A stretch of DNA of 64,000 nucleotides from Colwellia sp. M166 (lineage in GTDB: Bacteria; Pseudomonadota; Gammaproteobacteria; Enterobacterales; Alteromonadaceae). Below are positions 1-7,439 of the stretch, one piece after another. The translations under genes were made by a program, and so were the position numbers. The DNA is taken from contig NZ_CP040755.1 of assembly GCF_024585285.1 (NCBI RefSeq), positions 1,054,001 through 1,118,000 on the forward strand. Reading direction: 5' to 3'. The notes beneath the pieces were generated by a model. That model saw only the letters and a program-made list of their open reading frames with translations, made no database searches and had not been told where the DNA came from. Positions within the stretch are counted from its first letter, which is position 1. Every line of letters begins with the position of its first letter.

Positions 1-174
1 TTCACTACCGCCAGCAATCAAAGCCTGCATGCCCCATAACAAACCAATCGTTGTTACCACCGCTAACACTAATCCCAAAAGATATCGGCTAGCGGTTTGT
101 AAAAACACGGAAGGTGTTCGCGAATCGCTAACATTGTTTGTATTACTTGCGTTAGACATGCTTAAATCTGCCAT
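1..174 (-). CDS. tonB: TonB energy transducer, N-terminal part (runs off the window)
   Basis: Only the first 58 codons are present. The reading frame opens with MADLSMSN, a short hydrophilic stretch and then one hydrophobic segment (YLLGLVLAVVTTIGLLWGMQ), typical of the single N-terminal inner-membrane anchor of short TonB proteins. The ATG at 172-174 lies two bases after the exbD stop, with an AAGAGG Shine-Dalgarno inside the exbD end. TonB couples the ExbB/ExbD proton channel to outer-membrane receptors. The assignment rests on position directly after exbD plus the anchor, because the periplasmic C-terminal domain lies outside the window. Confidence 0.8.
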   Translation of the reverse strand, partial: MADLSMSNASNTNNVSDSRTPSVFLQTASRYLLGLVLAVVTTIGLLWGMQALIAGGSE

Positions 175-176
175 CA

Positions 177-590
177 CTAAGCCTCTTGCGCCGCAATAGA
201 CACGTCGTAAACGCCCGCAGCTCGGGCAGAGTCCATCACTTTAATCAATATATCGGTGGTGGCTTTTTTATCCGCTTGAATAACCACAGTACCTTGTGGG
301 TTTTCAGCCTTTAAACGCTCGATGTTAGCTTGTACCGCTCGCACATCGATACGGCGTTTATTGATCCAAATTTCACCTTTGTCACTAATAGCGACTAAAA
401 TATTCGCTCGCTCTTTTTTTACTGCCGTTGCCGCTTCTGGTCGATTAACTTCAATACCAGACTCTTTAACAAATGACGCAGTGACGATAAAAAATATCAA
501 CAAGATAAAAACCACATCCAACATCGGTGTCATGTTTATCTCTTCACTTTCTTCTTGCTCTTGGAGCATTTTATTTAATTGCGAACGCAT
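177..590 (-). CDS. exbD: Biopolymer transport protein ExbD
   Basis: A 137-residue inner-membrane protein of normal ExbD length. A cytoplasmic head of about 20 residues is followed by one membrane helix (about 21-40) that begins TPMLDVVFIL. Asp25 is the conserved proton-translocating aspartate. The rest is the periplasmic domain, including the conserved VVIQADKKA stretch. ExbD forms the proton-driven stator with ExbB and energises TonB. It is followed after two bases by tonB and preceded by two ExbB-type genes on the same strand, so it belongs to a dedicated TonB system, which fits the two large TonB receptors elsewhere in the window. Confidence 0.95.
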   Translation of the reverse strand: MRSQLNKMLQEQEESEEINMTPMLDVVFILLIFFIVTASFVKESGIEVNRPEAATAVKKERANILVAISDKGEIWINKRRIDVRAVQANIERLKAENPQGTVVIQADKKATTDILIKVMDSARAAGVYDVSIAAQEA

Positions 591-703
591 AACCTGTCCT
601 CTTATTAATTCTTATCAATTTTTATTAAGATAGCTTTACTGTAACGTCGATACCCAATCTACTGGATTAATCGAGTACAGTTTATTAGGCTAATCGACCA
701 GGG

Positions 704-1231
704 TTAGTGGTCGACTTCCATCGCATCTTCAAGCAATTCGGTTTCACGTTTAACATGGCGTTGTAACCATGTCGCCGCGAACACCCCAGATAATGAGCCA
801 ACCATACCCGCCATGGTCGGTATCGTTGCTCGCGAAACACCTGAAGCCATTGAGCGCGCATTACCACTGCCAGAAATTGCCATCACATCAAACACTTCAA
901 TCATGCCCGTTACGGTACCGAGCAAGCCTAACAGCGGACACAACACAACCAGGCTTTGAATCAACGGTAAATTCGTGCTTAGCATGGCGCTACCACGAGC
1001 CACTAAAGCTAAGCGAATTTGCTCGGCATGCCACGAATGCTGTTCGCTACGGCTTTGCCAATGGTGCTTAAGTTGTTTTTTAATACGACGATAGCCCCAA
1101 AAAACAAAAATTAAGCGTTCAAATATCAACAACCACATTACAGCAATAACAACAGCAATAACGGTGAGCACCTGACCACCGGTATCCATAAATTCACCGA
1201 TGGTATTCATTAATTCAATAAACCAAATCAT
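704..1231 (-). CDS. exbB: ExbB/TolQ/MotA-family proton channel subunit (short)
   Basis: 175 residues with three predicted membrane segments (about 20-40, 88-108 and 135-155). It carries the family signature GLLGTVTGMIEVFD followed by the Gly/Ala-rich third helix. It lacks the long periplasmic N-terminus of the neighbouring ExbB-like gene. A strong AAGGAG ribosome site precedes the ATG, which lies three bases after the upstream gene's stop. Two ExbB-type genes in tandem before exbD and tonB is the normal arrangement of the DUF3450-linked TonB systems of Alteromonadales and Vibrionales. The 113-bp gap before exbD holds no other gene. Confidence 0.93.
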   Translation of the reverse strand: MIWFIELMNTIGEFMDTGGQVLTVIAVVIAVMWLLIFERLIFVFWGYRRIKKQLKHHWQSRSEQHSWHAEQIRLALVARGSAMLSTNLPLIQSLVVLCPLLGLLGTVTGMIEVFDVMAISGSGNARSMASGVSRATIPTMAGMVGSLSGVFAATWLQRHVKRETELLEDAMEVDH

Positions 1232-1234
1232 GGT

Positions 1235-2689
1235 TTATGCTCCTTGCTCATTGCGCTCCGTCCACTCGGTTCTCTCAGCCCTCTCAGCAATTATGCCAGC
1301 GCTTTGTTGCTGAAGTAGATTGATGATTGAGCGGCTGCGGGTATGCAATAACGTAAAGATAAATACCATAGGTATCGCGACAACTAAGCCTAAAACAGTG
1401 GTAACCAAGGCTTGTGAAATACCACCAGCCATCAATTTAGGGTCACCAGTACCAAACAAGGTAATCGCTTGGAAGGTGTTGATCATGCCGGTAACGGTAC
1501 CGAGTAAGCCTATTAAAGGAGCAACCACAGAAATTATTTTAATCAGCGTTAAGCGACTCGATAACTTAGGTACTTCCCGTAAAATAGACTCCGATAATCG
1601 CAGCTCTAATGTTTCCGTATCAGCTTTAGGATTTTGCTCTTTCACTAACATCACCCGACCTAATGGATTGTCACTGTTTGCCTTATCACTTTTTAACTGA
1701 CGATTGACTCTGCCACCAATTAAAAACAAGGTAATAAAGCGCTCAATAGCAATCAGTAAACCAACCAAACCTATCGCTAAAATCACATAACCAACAGGGC
1801 CACCTTGTTCAATACGCTCTTGCGTATCAGGTGCTTGTACAAGTAAGCTCAAAATTGAACCACCGGTTGGGTCTAAAGCAAAAGGTACGGCTTGATCAGG
1901 CGTTGAACTTAATGCAGCGGCGCTGTCAAGATAACGTCCTGATGGTTGACGAATAAGTTCAGCGACTGAACCCGTTTCATCGATGTACTCTAAGTACTTA
2001 CCGTTAGCAATAAGGTTAAAACCACCCACGCGTGTTACTTGCGTTAACTGCTTCTCACCACTGGCCATCACCACATCACGGGTGAAAGTATGTACTTTGC
2101 CGCTTTGGGTCATTTCACGTTGTAGCTCAAACCACAAACGTTCAATTTCTTCAATTGATGCGAGCTTTGAAGAAGAACCCATGCTTTGTGCTAGTTCATC
2201 TAAAAACTCACCTCGTCCAGCTATTTGAGCGGAAATAACCGAGGTTTGAAACTTACTTTTAGTATCACCAGCCACTTGCTGTAATACACCAAATAGCTCT
2301 TTTAATTCGCCCATGCGACGCGTTAAGGCCTCAGTTTTATTTCCGAGCTTAACTTCGTTATCTTGAAAGTTAGCTTCTAAGCTTGTACTGGTGTTAATCG
2401 CTTGATCACGAGCAGATTTTGCTTGATTAAGTAAGCGCCCTTGCTCGTTTACTTTTAAAGTAAACTCTTGCTCTCTCGCTTGGTTTTGCTTGGTTTGGGC
2501 TATTTGCCCTGTTTCTAAGCGCGACAATAATTCATCTAAGTTACTGGCTTGTTGTGCGCAAACCGAGCTAACAACAAATAATGAGCTAAAAACTAAAGTG
2601 CCTATCGAACGTAAAGGCGAACGCAAAGACGAACGTAGAGGTGAGCGTAAAAGCGGCTTGATAAACGTTTTATTATTGAAAGACATCAT
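1235..2689 (-). CDS. ExbB-like MotA/TolQ/ExbB channel protein with periplasmic coiled-coil N-terminus
   Basis: 484 residues, about twice the length of classic ExbB. It begins with a signal peptide (cleavage near VSSVCAQ). A long charged, Gln/Lys-rich, probably coiled-coil periplasmic part follows (about 46-200). After one membrane helix near 300-320 comes the MotA/ExbB domain with GLLGTVTGMINTFQAI. In TonB systems of marine gammaproteobacteria this long ExbB variant accompanies DUF3450 and is thought to modulate the motor. The n-region of the signal peptide contains an in-frame 12-bp tandem repeat that encodes repeated LRSP/LRSS units. It follows the DUF3450 gene with only 12 bp between them. 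Confidence 0.92.
   Translation of the reverse strand: MMSFNNKTFIKPLLRSPLRSSLRSPLRSIGTLVFSSLFVVSSVCAQQASNLDELLSRLETGQIAQTKQNQAREQEFTLKVNEQGRLLNQAKSARDQAINTSTSLEANFQDNEVKLGNKTEALTRRMGELKELFGVLQQVAGDTKSKFQTSVISAQIAGRGEFLDELAQSMGSSSKLASIEEIERLWFELQREMTQSGKVHTFTRDVVMASGEKQLTQVTRVGGFNLIANGKYLEYIDETGSVAELIRQPSGRYLDSAAALSSTPDQAVPFALDPTGGSILSLLVQAPDTQERIEQGGPVGYVILAIGLVGLLIAIERFITLFLIGGRVNRQLKSDKANSDNPLGRVMLVKEQNPKADTETLELRLSESILREVPKLSSRLTLIKIISVVAPLIGLLGTVTGMINTFQAITLFGTGDPKLMAGGISQALVTTVLGLVVAIPMVFIFTLLHTRSRSIINLLQQQSAGIIAERAERTEWTERNEQGA
2604..2651. repeat. 12-bp tandem repeat (4 imperfect units) inside the signal-peptide coding region
   Basis: Four consecutive 12-mers, of the type GGCGAACGCAAA on the plus strand, encode repeated Leu-Arg-Ser-Pro/Ser units in the positively charged n-region of the long ExbB-like protein. 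Gain or loss of a unit would keep the frame and change only the length and charge of the signal-peptide n-region. Confidence 0.75.
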
Positions 2690-2701
2690 GTTTATCCTTC
2701 C

Positions 2702-3478
2702 TTATTCAGCTGAGTTTTGTGCAACAGGCACAATGATTAAATCAGGGGCAAGCTGTTTACGTGCAATACGTAATGCTTTATTAACCGGTAAACGGTATTC
2801 ACCAGACAATGGCTGCCAAGATTGAGATGATTGCTGCCACATACCTAACTTTTCACCATCACGTGTTTGGTAAACAAAACTCACTCGGCCAATACGTAAA
2901 AAGTCGACATCGCGCTCGACCCCCTCTACAGTCAATAAACCGGTATAGGCTTCAATCGTACGACCATAATCAACTTCGACTTGGTAGGCTTCTAGCACAC
3001 GACGAAATTTTTCAGATACCGCAATATCCGCACGTTCGAGCATAGTTTTTAAACCCGTTAAACGCTGACTGCGTTCAGAGGGAAGAAATGGCATATCTAA
3101 AGTAACAAACTCTTCAAGCGTGCTGATCATGCGGGCCATCAAAGGCGATATTTGACGTTCAATAATACTGACTTGTGCCATTGAAATATCGAGCTGAGAT
3201 AATTCGGCTAGCTGATTTTCAATTTGTTTATTCATTTGTTTGTTGTAAACATTTAAGCCATCAAGCTCTTTGTTAACCGTTTTAAACTGCTGAAGTTTCG
3301 TTAAAATGCTGTTATTAATGACATCAACTTTTTGTTGAGATTTATTAGCAGACTGATTAATTTTTTGTCCTGCAGCAACCACATCAGTTAACTGGTTTTC
3401 TTGTGCTAATGCAGGCATTGCCATCGCTGCTGCGATCAAAGCAAGTTGCATACATTGAGGTAAAATATTTTGTTTCAT
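2702..3478 (-). CDS. DUF3450 family periplasmic coiled-coil protein
   Basis: 258 residues from the ATG at 3476-3478. The frame stays open for 43 codons upstream, but only from this ATG does the protein begin with a proper signal peptide (MKQNILPQ... ending at MPALAQ). After the signal the protein is rich in Gln, Lys and Asn with heptad-like spacing to about residue 130, predicted coiled coil, followed by a compact C-terminal half. It matches the DUF3450 family, which is consistently encoded first in operons with the long ExbB, short ExbB, ExbD and TonB. Its exact role is unknown; it is presumed to be a periplasmic partner of the ExbB-like protein. Confidence 0.88.
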   Translation of the reverse strand: MKQNILPQCMQLALIAAAMAMPALAQENQLTDVVAAGQKINQSANKSQQKVDVINNSILTKLQQFKTVNKELDGLNVYNKQMNKQIENQLAELSQLDISMAQVSIIERQISPLMARMISTLEEFVTLDMPFLPSERSQRLTGLKTMLERADIAVSEKFRRVLEAYQVEVDYGRTIEAYTGLLTVEGVERDVDFLRIGRVSFVYQTRDGEKLGMWQQSSQSWQPLSGEYRLPVNKALRIARKQLAPDLIIVPVAQNSAE

Positions 3479-3713
3479 TGTCCATAAAACCTTATAGAAG
3501 CGAAAATTATTAAGTGCGGTATTGTCTAAACAAAAGCTTAAACAAAACGTCAACAGCTTAATCACTTGGCAAAATTTTAATGGTTCTATATGACAATCGG
3601 GTTTCACAAATATTGCAGATTTATGAAATGAAGGTATTAGCCGTTAATCAAAGCGTAGTATCGAAGTGTGGTTCGCCATAAATAATGAGATACACGTGTT
3701 CGAGTGAAAAAAT

Positions 3714-3827
3714 TTAGTATGAAAGTGTATATATCCAACCAATGTAAGTCTCAATAGATTTTTTTGCATAATGGCGACTATACATCCACTCGACAACACT
3801 ATTTAGAAAAGGAGATTTTGTCTTCAT
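3714..3827 (-). pseudogene. intI: Integron integrase (IntI) remnant: first 37 codons only
   Basis: The minus-strand frame from ATG 3825-3827 reads MKTKSPFLNS, then VVEWMYSRHYAKKSIETYI and GWI, and stops at 3714-3716. This closely resembles the start of vibrio/shewanella-type integron integrases (for example MK-SQFLLSVREFM, then YYAKKTIEAYLHWI in IntIA), i.e. the N-terminal SAM-like core-binding domain of the tyrosine recombinase. A full IntI has about 320 residues, so the catalytic domain is lost. I see no continuation in any frame before DUF3450. An AAGGA ribosome site (3834-3838) and a LexA box lie just upstream, so the expression signals survive although the enzyme does not. Confidence 0.85.
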
Positions 3828-3845
3828 TTTAATTCCTTTGGGATA

Positions 3846-3861
3846 CTGTATTTATACACAG
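3846..3861. promoter_or_regulatory. LexA (SOS) box of the intI relic
   Basis: CTGT-N8-ACAG with an AT-rich spacer (atttatac) matches the gammaproteobacterial LexA operator exactly. It ends 19 bp upstream of the intI start codon, where LexA boxes are known to control integron integrases. Its position and perfect half-sites support it independently of the integrase call. Confidence 0.85.
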
Positions 3862-3887
3862 CATCATAGTATTTCCTCCCAAGTCAA

Positions 3888-3912
3888 GAAATGAGGCATG
3901 TTGCCTCATTTC
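3888..3912. repeat. 11-bp perfect inverted repeat in the former attI/leader region
   Basis: GAAATGAGGCA and its exact reverse complement are separated by TGT. A related but imperfect version (gaggcaagttacctc, 4023-4037) lies 125 bp further on, directly before the cassette-like gene. An 8-bp palindrome, GTTATAAC (4048-4055), follows. The whole stretch 3828-4069 holds no gene and is where attI and the cassette promoter would lie. No T-tract follows the hairpin, so it does not look like a standard terminator. Confidence 0.6.
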
Positions 3913-4069
3913 GTCTAAAAACGAAAACGTTGTATTTATCTGTAGCTAAGAGGTGGTATTAGCTGCAAGGATTTGTTATTAATATGTAAAATAAATAAGG
4001 TGGAAACTTTTTCTCTGTAAAAGAGGCAAGTTACCTCCTATTAAGTTGTTATAACTCACGGAGAGTTTA

Positions 4070-4513
4070 GTGAAAGATTCAATGTTCTTTACCATTCTTG
4101 CAGGTGTTAGTGTATTTGTTTTGGGGCAGTTTTTCTTAAAGCTTGTTCTAGAACCGATTGTAGAATTTAAAAAATCGATTGGGGAGCTATCAGCATTCTT
4201 TTTAAGAGAACAATCTAAAATTACTAATGCTCACTGTACTGTCGATATTGAGAATGAATTAAAAAGACTTGCATCAACATTACTATCTACCAAGCAAGCT
4301 ATTCCATTTTATTCGTTTTTTGCTATGTTACGCTATTTGCCTTCGACGGAAGGTTTACATAAAGCATGTGGTTCTCTCAATCTTATTTCCTATTATGTGA
4401 TGCCTAATAACCCTGATCTCGAATCAAAACCTAATACGTGTTTTAAAATAAGAGATGAAATGAGCAATATCGCTAAAAACTTAAAAGTAAAAATCACATA
4501 TAGTGAGTTATAA
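4070..4513 (+). CDS. Small membrane-anchored hypothetical protein, possible first integron cassette gene
   Basis: 147 residues starting at GTG with a good ribosome site (CGGAGAG, 6-7 bp spacing). Residues 5-25 form one hydrophobic helix (FFTILAGVSVFVLGQFF); the rest is a soluble domain with no family I recognise. It faces away from the intI relic and lies at the distance expected of a first gene cassette. An ORFan with a strong own ribosome site in that position is typical of cassettes. A 6-bp-stem hairpin (GTTGCG/CGCAAC, 4529-4546) follows the stop, but I could not identify a convincing attC site. The role is unknown. Confidence 0.7.
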   Translation: MKDSMFFTILAGVSVFVLGQFFLKLVLEPIVEFKKSIGELSAFFLREQSKITNAHCTVDIENELKRLASTLLSTKQAIPFYSFFAMLRYLPSTEGLHKACGSLNLISYYVMPNNPDLESKPNTCFKIRDEMSNIAKNLKVKITYSEL

Positions 4514-4912
4514 TAAATAAAGGATAGGTTGCGCGCAGCCGCAACTTAATTCTGTTGTTGAACAGGATTTAACAGGACATATATGGACGCTTCCTTGATG
4601 TCAACCCAAGTGAATACGAAAACATAACAAAACGGGCTTATGTTTTTGATTACTGAGCATTACTCTTTTCATACTTTTGTTCATGATGACAGGCGCTTTC
4701 GCTTGCTTAAAGCAAACTGTACTGACATATATTCGAGCTATGGTTTGTTATCCATGCTCCAGATAAGTTGCGAACTAGAAATACCTTAAAACATTGTTCA
4801 CCCAAACGTGATAGATACACTTGTCCTCTCACAGGCTTTGTTCTAGTTGGCTAGTGCCTTTTTTTCATCTTATCAACAACAGTCTTGAAAAGTTTTCTGG
4901 ATAAATTAAGTC

Positions 4913-4977
4913 CCCTCTAGCAGCCTAAACACCCACACAGACTCATGGCCTTTGTCCTGCACAGGCTTACTAGAGGG
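4913..4977 (-). ncRNA. Candidate guide-RNA (seekRNA/bridge RNA) hairpin of the left IS
   Basis: Just past the transposase stop, CCCTCTAG and its complement CTAGAGGG, extended by a nearby AGCCT/AGGCT pair, close a 65-nt stem-loop. In IS1111-type elements the guide RNA that selects donor and target DNA lies in the 3' non-coding region. The structure and location fit; the RNA itself and its guide loops are inferred. Confidence 0.45.
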
Positions 4978-4993
4978 TAAAACGGGTCGTCAA

Positions 4994-6019
4994 TCATGTG
5001 ATTACCTTAACCGGTTGAGGCGTGTAATGGCATTGCTTTTGTAACAATGTCCACATGATGCGTGCTAACTTGTGCGCAGTGGCAACCGCGGTACAATTGA
5101 ACGGTTTTCGTGCACTTAACTGGGTTATCCACACACTCAATGCATCGTGTTTCTTTCTGGCATGAACGATGATGGCACGCGCACCATGGATAAGCTGTTT
5201 ACGCAGGTATTGGTCTCCACGTTTACTGATGCCGCCCATCACGCTTTTATTGCCTGAGGCAAATTGTTTGGGTGTAATGCCTAGCCAAACAGCAAAGTCG
5301 CGTGCACTGGTGAAGGCTTGTCCACTGCCTATTGAGGCAATAAAGGCAGAAGCATTGAGGTAACCAATGCCAGGGATACTCAATAGTATTTGCCCTAATG
5401 AATTGGCTTCAATGTCAGTTTTTAATTGTTTTTCAATCGCTTTAATACGTAGGTTTAAGGTTTTGAATTCTTGATAAACATCGTTAACTAGCCACTGAAC
5501 TGATACCGATAACGTGGTATCAAGTGATAATGCTTGCATACTTTCATTAAAAGCAGGTATGCCTAACGGGAAAACAAGGCCAATGTCAGCTAATAAACCA
5601 CGTAGTTGATTAGTGACCGCGGTACGTGTTTTAAGTAACCTTTCTCGCAAGCGATGTAGCATTAACGTTTCTTGCTGAGTTTGGGTTTTGATGGGGACAA
5701 ACCGAATGAAAGGTCGCCTACTTGCTTCGAATATGGCCAGCGTATCGTTACTGTCATTCTTGTTTCCTCGCACGAAAGGTGTCACGTGTTGCGCAGGAAT
5801 TAAGTGCACAGTGTGACCGATGGATTCAAACAACCGGCCCCAATAATGAGAAGAATAACAGGCCTCCATCACAACACGACATGGGGGTTGCATTTGCATA
5901 AAATGCTTCAGTTGAGCGCGGTTCAAGCGCTTATTAAAAACGCCTTTATTAGCCTCAGTAAACCCCATGAGTTGAAAAACGTTTTTTGCTAAATCAATTG
6001 ATATTGTGTTAACTTTCAT
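4994..6019 (-). CDS. IS110/IS1111 family transposase (DEDD recombinase), intact
   Basis: 341 residues. The N-terminal RuvC-like DEDD domain shows SIDLAKNVFQ (Asp9), VVMEACYSSHYW (the Glu) and GNKNDSNDTLAI (the two Asp). A helical middle region with LRGLLADIG follows. The C-terminal Transposase_20 domain has LLSIPGIGYLNASAF and GGISKRGDQYLRKQLI, with the conserved serine region near ASGNKS. These elements move by guide-RNA-directed recombination. This copy is complete, while its right-hand twin is frameshifted, so this one could in principle act on both. Confidence 0.95.
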   Translation of the reverse strand: MKVNTISIDLAKNVFQLMGFTEANKGVFNKRLNRAQLKHFMQMQPPCRVVMEACYSSHYWGRLFESIGHTVHLIPAQHVTPFVRGNKNDSNDTLAIFEASRRPFIRFVPIKTQTQQETLMLHRLRERLLKTRTAVTNQLRGLLADIGLVFPLGIPAFNESMQALSLDTTLSVSVQWLVNDVYQEFKTLNLRIKAIEKQLKTDIEANSLGQILLSIPGIGYLNASAFIASIGSGQAFTSARDFAVWLGITPKQFASGNKSVMGGISKRGDQYLRKQLIHGARAIIVHARKKHDALSVWITQLSARKPFNCTAVATAHKLARIMWTLLQKQCHYTPQPVKVIT

Positions 6020-6173
6020 GACGGACGTTCCTTAAATTAACTGATTGTTTTTAACCAGTTTGGCGCATTGACGCCGTAATTGGGAGCGTCCATCTCATCA
6101 CCCATTCTAAATTGAACAACCTTAGCCTGTGTACTAAGCTCAAATGACCCTTTCTCTATATGTCAGGTGCGTG

Positions 6174-7148
6174 ATGACAACACCCAGAAAGCAACAAATC
6201 AGTTTAGCGGATACACCTTATTATCACTGTATTACACGTTGTGTAAGGCGTGCGTTTTTGTGTGGTAAAGATAAGCTATCAGGCCAAAGCTTTGAACATC
6301 GGCGAGGCTGGATAGAAGATAAATTGCATTTCCTCACGCAAGTCTTTGCTATCGATGTGTGTGCTTATGCAATAATGGCCAACCACTATCATGTGGTGTT
6401 ATTTGTTGATGAAGAAAAAGCTAAGCAATGGAGTATGACGGAAGTGCTTGAACGCTGGCATCGTTTACACAAAGGTACGCTATTAACTCAACAATACCTG
6501 AATGGCGATACGCTCGCAGAGCCGCTACTCGCTATGGTTAACGCAACGGCTGAGATATATCGCCAGCGCCTTATCGACATCAGTTGGTTTATGCGCTATA
6601 TCAATGAAGGCGTTGCTCGCGCGGCTAATCAAGAAGATGATTGTAAAGGTCGTTTTTGGGAAGCTAGATTTTACTCTCAAGCACTTCTTGATGAAGCGGC
6701 CATTGCTGCTTGCATGGCGTATGTTGATTTAAATCCTATCCGCGCCAATATCGCTGACACTCCAGAAACCTCTAGTCACACCAGCGTTAAACTACGCTGC
6801 GAACAAGCGAAAACAGGCAAACAACCAAACACTCTCATGCCCTTTGTCGGTAATCCCAGAGAAAATATGTCCAAAGGCCTACCGTTTGACCTAACAGACT
6901 ATTTGCAACTTATTGATATTACTGGGCGCAGCATTCGGGAAGATAAACATGGTTTTATCGAACAAAGCCAACCCGAAATTCTCAAACGCTTAAATATATC
7001 AGCAGAGCATTGGTTAATTATCACCACGGAGTTTAGAACACAATTTCATGGTGCAGTCGGGCGAGAAGCAGCTTTAAGTGACTTTTGTGAACACCAACAC
7101 TTAAAACGACGACGGAACTTGAGTCATTGCAATAAGTTATTTGCATAA
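6174..7148 (+). CDS. Y1-type (REP-associated tyrosine transposase-like) protein
   Basis: 324 residues from the ATG at 6174, preferred over an in-frame ATG 30 bp upstream because it has an AGGTG ribosome site and gives the family start MTTPRKQQISL. It shows PYYHCITRCVRRAFLCG, then the HUH motif as NHYHVVLF and the downstream WFMRYINEGVARAAN and GRFWEARFYSQ stretches, as in the REP-associated Y1 transposases of Alteromonadales. These are single-strand nucleases/ligases of the IS200/IS605 type. It is the only gene in the 1.27 kb trapped between the two inverted IS copies. I see no REP array next to it. Confidence 0.85.
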   Translation: MTTPRKQQISLADTPYYHCITRCVRRAFLCGKDKLSGQSFEHRRGWIEDKLHFLTQVFAIDVCAYAIMANHYHVVLFVDEEKAKQWSMTEVLERWHRLHKGTLLTQQYLNGDTLAEPLLAMVNATAEIYRQRLIDISWFMRYINEGVARAANQEDDCKGRFWEARFYSQALLDEAAIAACMAYVDLNPIRANIADTPETSSHTSVKLRCEQAKTGKQPNTLMPFVGNPRENMSKGLPFDLTDYLQLIDITGRSIREDKHGFIEQSQPEILKRLNISAEHWLIITTEFRTQFHGAVGREAALSDFCEHQHLKRRRNLSHCNKLFA

Positions 7149-7364
7149 AAGCGACTAGCCAAAAACCAAAGTAATAAGCGCCCCCAAAAAACCGTAATTT
7201 TAAAGCTTACGTTGAAGGCAGACTTGTCTAAAAAACACGTTGTTGGCGACAATTGCGTGAATTTCTAGAGAAATACCATTAAACATTGTCTACAGCACTA
7301 TCGCTGCATCAAGATTAAATTTGTCCTGTTCATGTGGCGATACTTTATTTAAAGTGGATGATGT
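7149..7364. other. Gene-free stretch with a diverged fragment of an IS1111-type 3' non-coding region
   Basis: From about 7252 to 7335 the sequence resembles, in the same order, the left IS's 3' region near 4760-4842: TTGCG, CTAGA, AATACC, TTAAA, CATTGT, then TTGTCCT. The similarity is interrupted by small gaps and substitutions. It looks like the remains of an older related element that the right-hand copy replaced or landed in. Nothing else is visible here. Confidence 0.5.
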
Positions 7365-7439
7365 GATGGACGCTCCCAATTACGGCGTCAATGCGCCAAA
7401 CTGGTTAAAAACAATCAGTTAATTTAAGGAACGTCCGTC

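Larger units (their letters stand above)
4574..6094 (-). mobile_element. IS110 family, IS1111-type insertion sequence (left copy, intact)
   Basis: A 1521-bp unit, repeated in inverted orientation at 7365-8886. It has one transposase gene, a short 5' flank (75 bp) and a long 3' non-coding part (420 bp), the arrangement of the IS1111 subgroup. Near-terminal inverted repeats are visible: ATGGACGCTTCC at the outer end and ATGGACGCTCCC at the inner end, 11 of 12 matching. No target-site duplication is recognisable, as usual for IS110. The exact ends are inferred from where the two copies stop matching and may be a few bases off. Confidence 0.88.

Noticed and set aside
4514..4573. Possible complete attC site after the cassette-like gene
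   Set aside because: Core-like 7-mers (GTTGAAC, ATTTAAC) and a small GTTGCG/CGCAAC hairpin are present, but no paired R''/L'' and L'/R' boxes that fold together could be found, so no attC is called.
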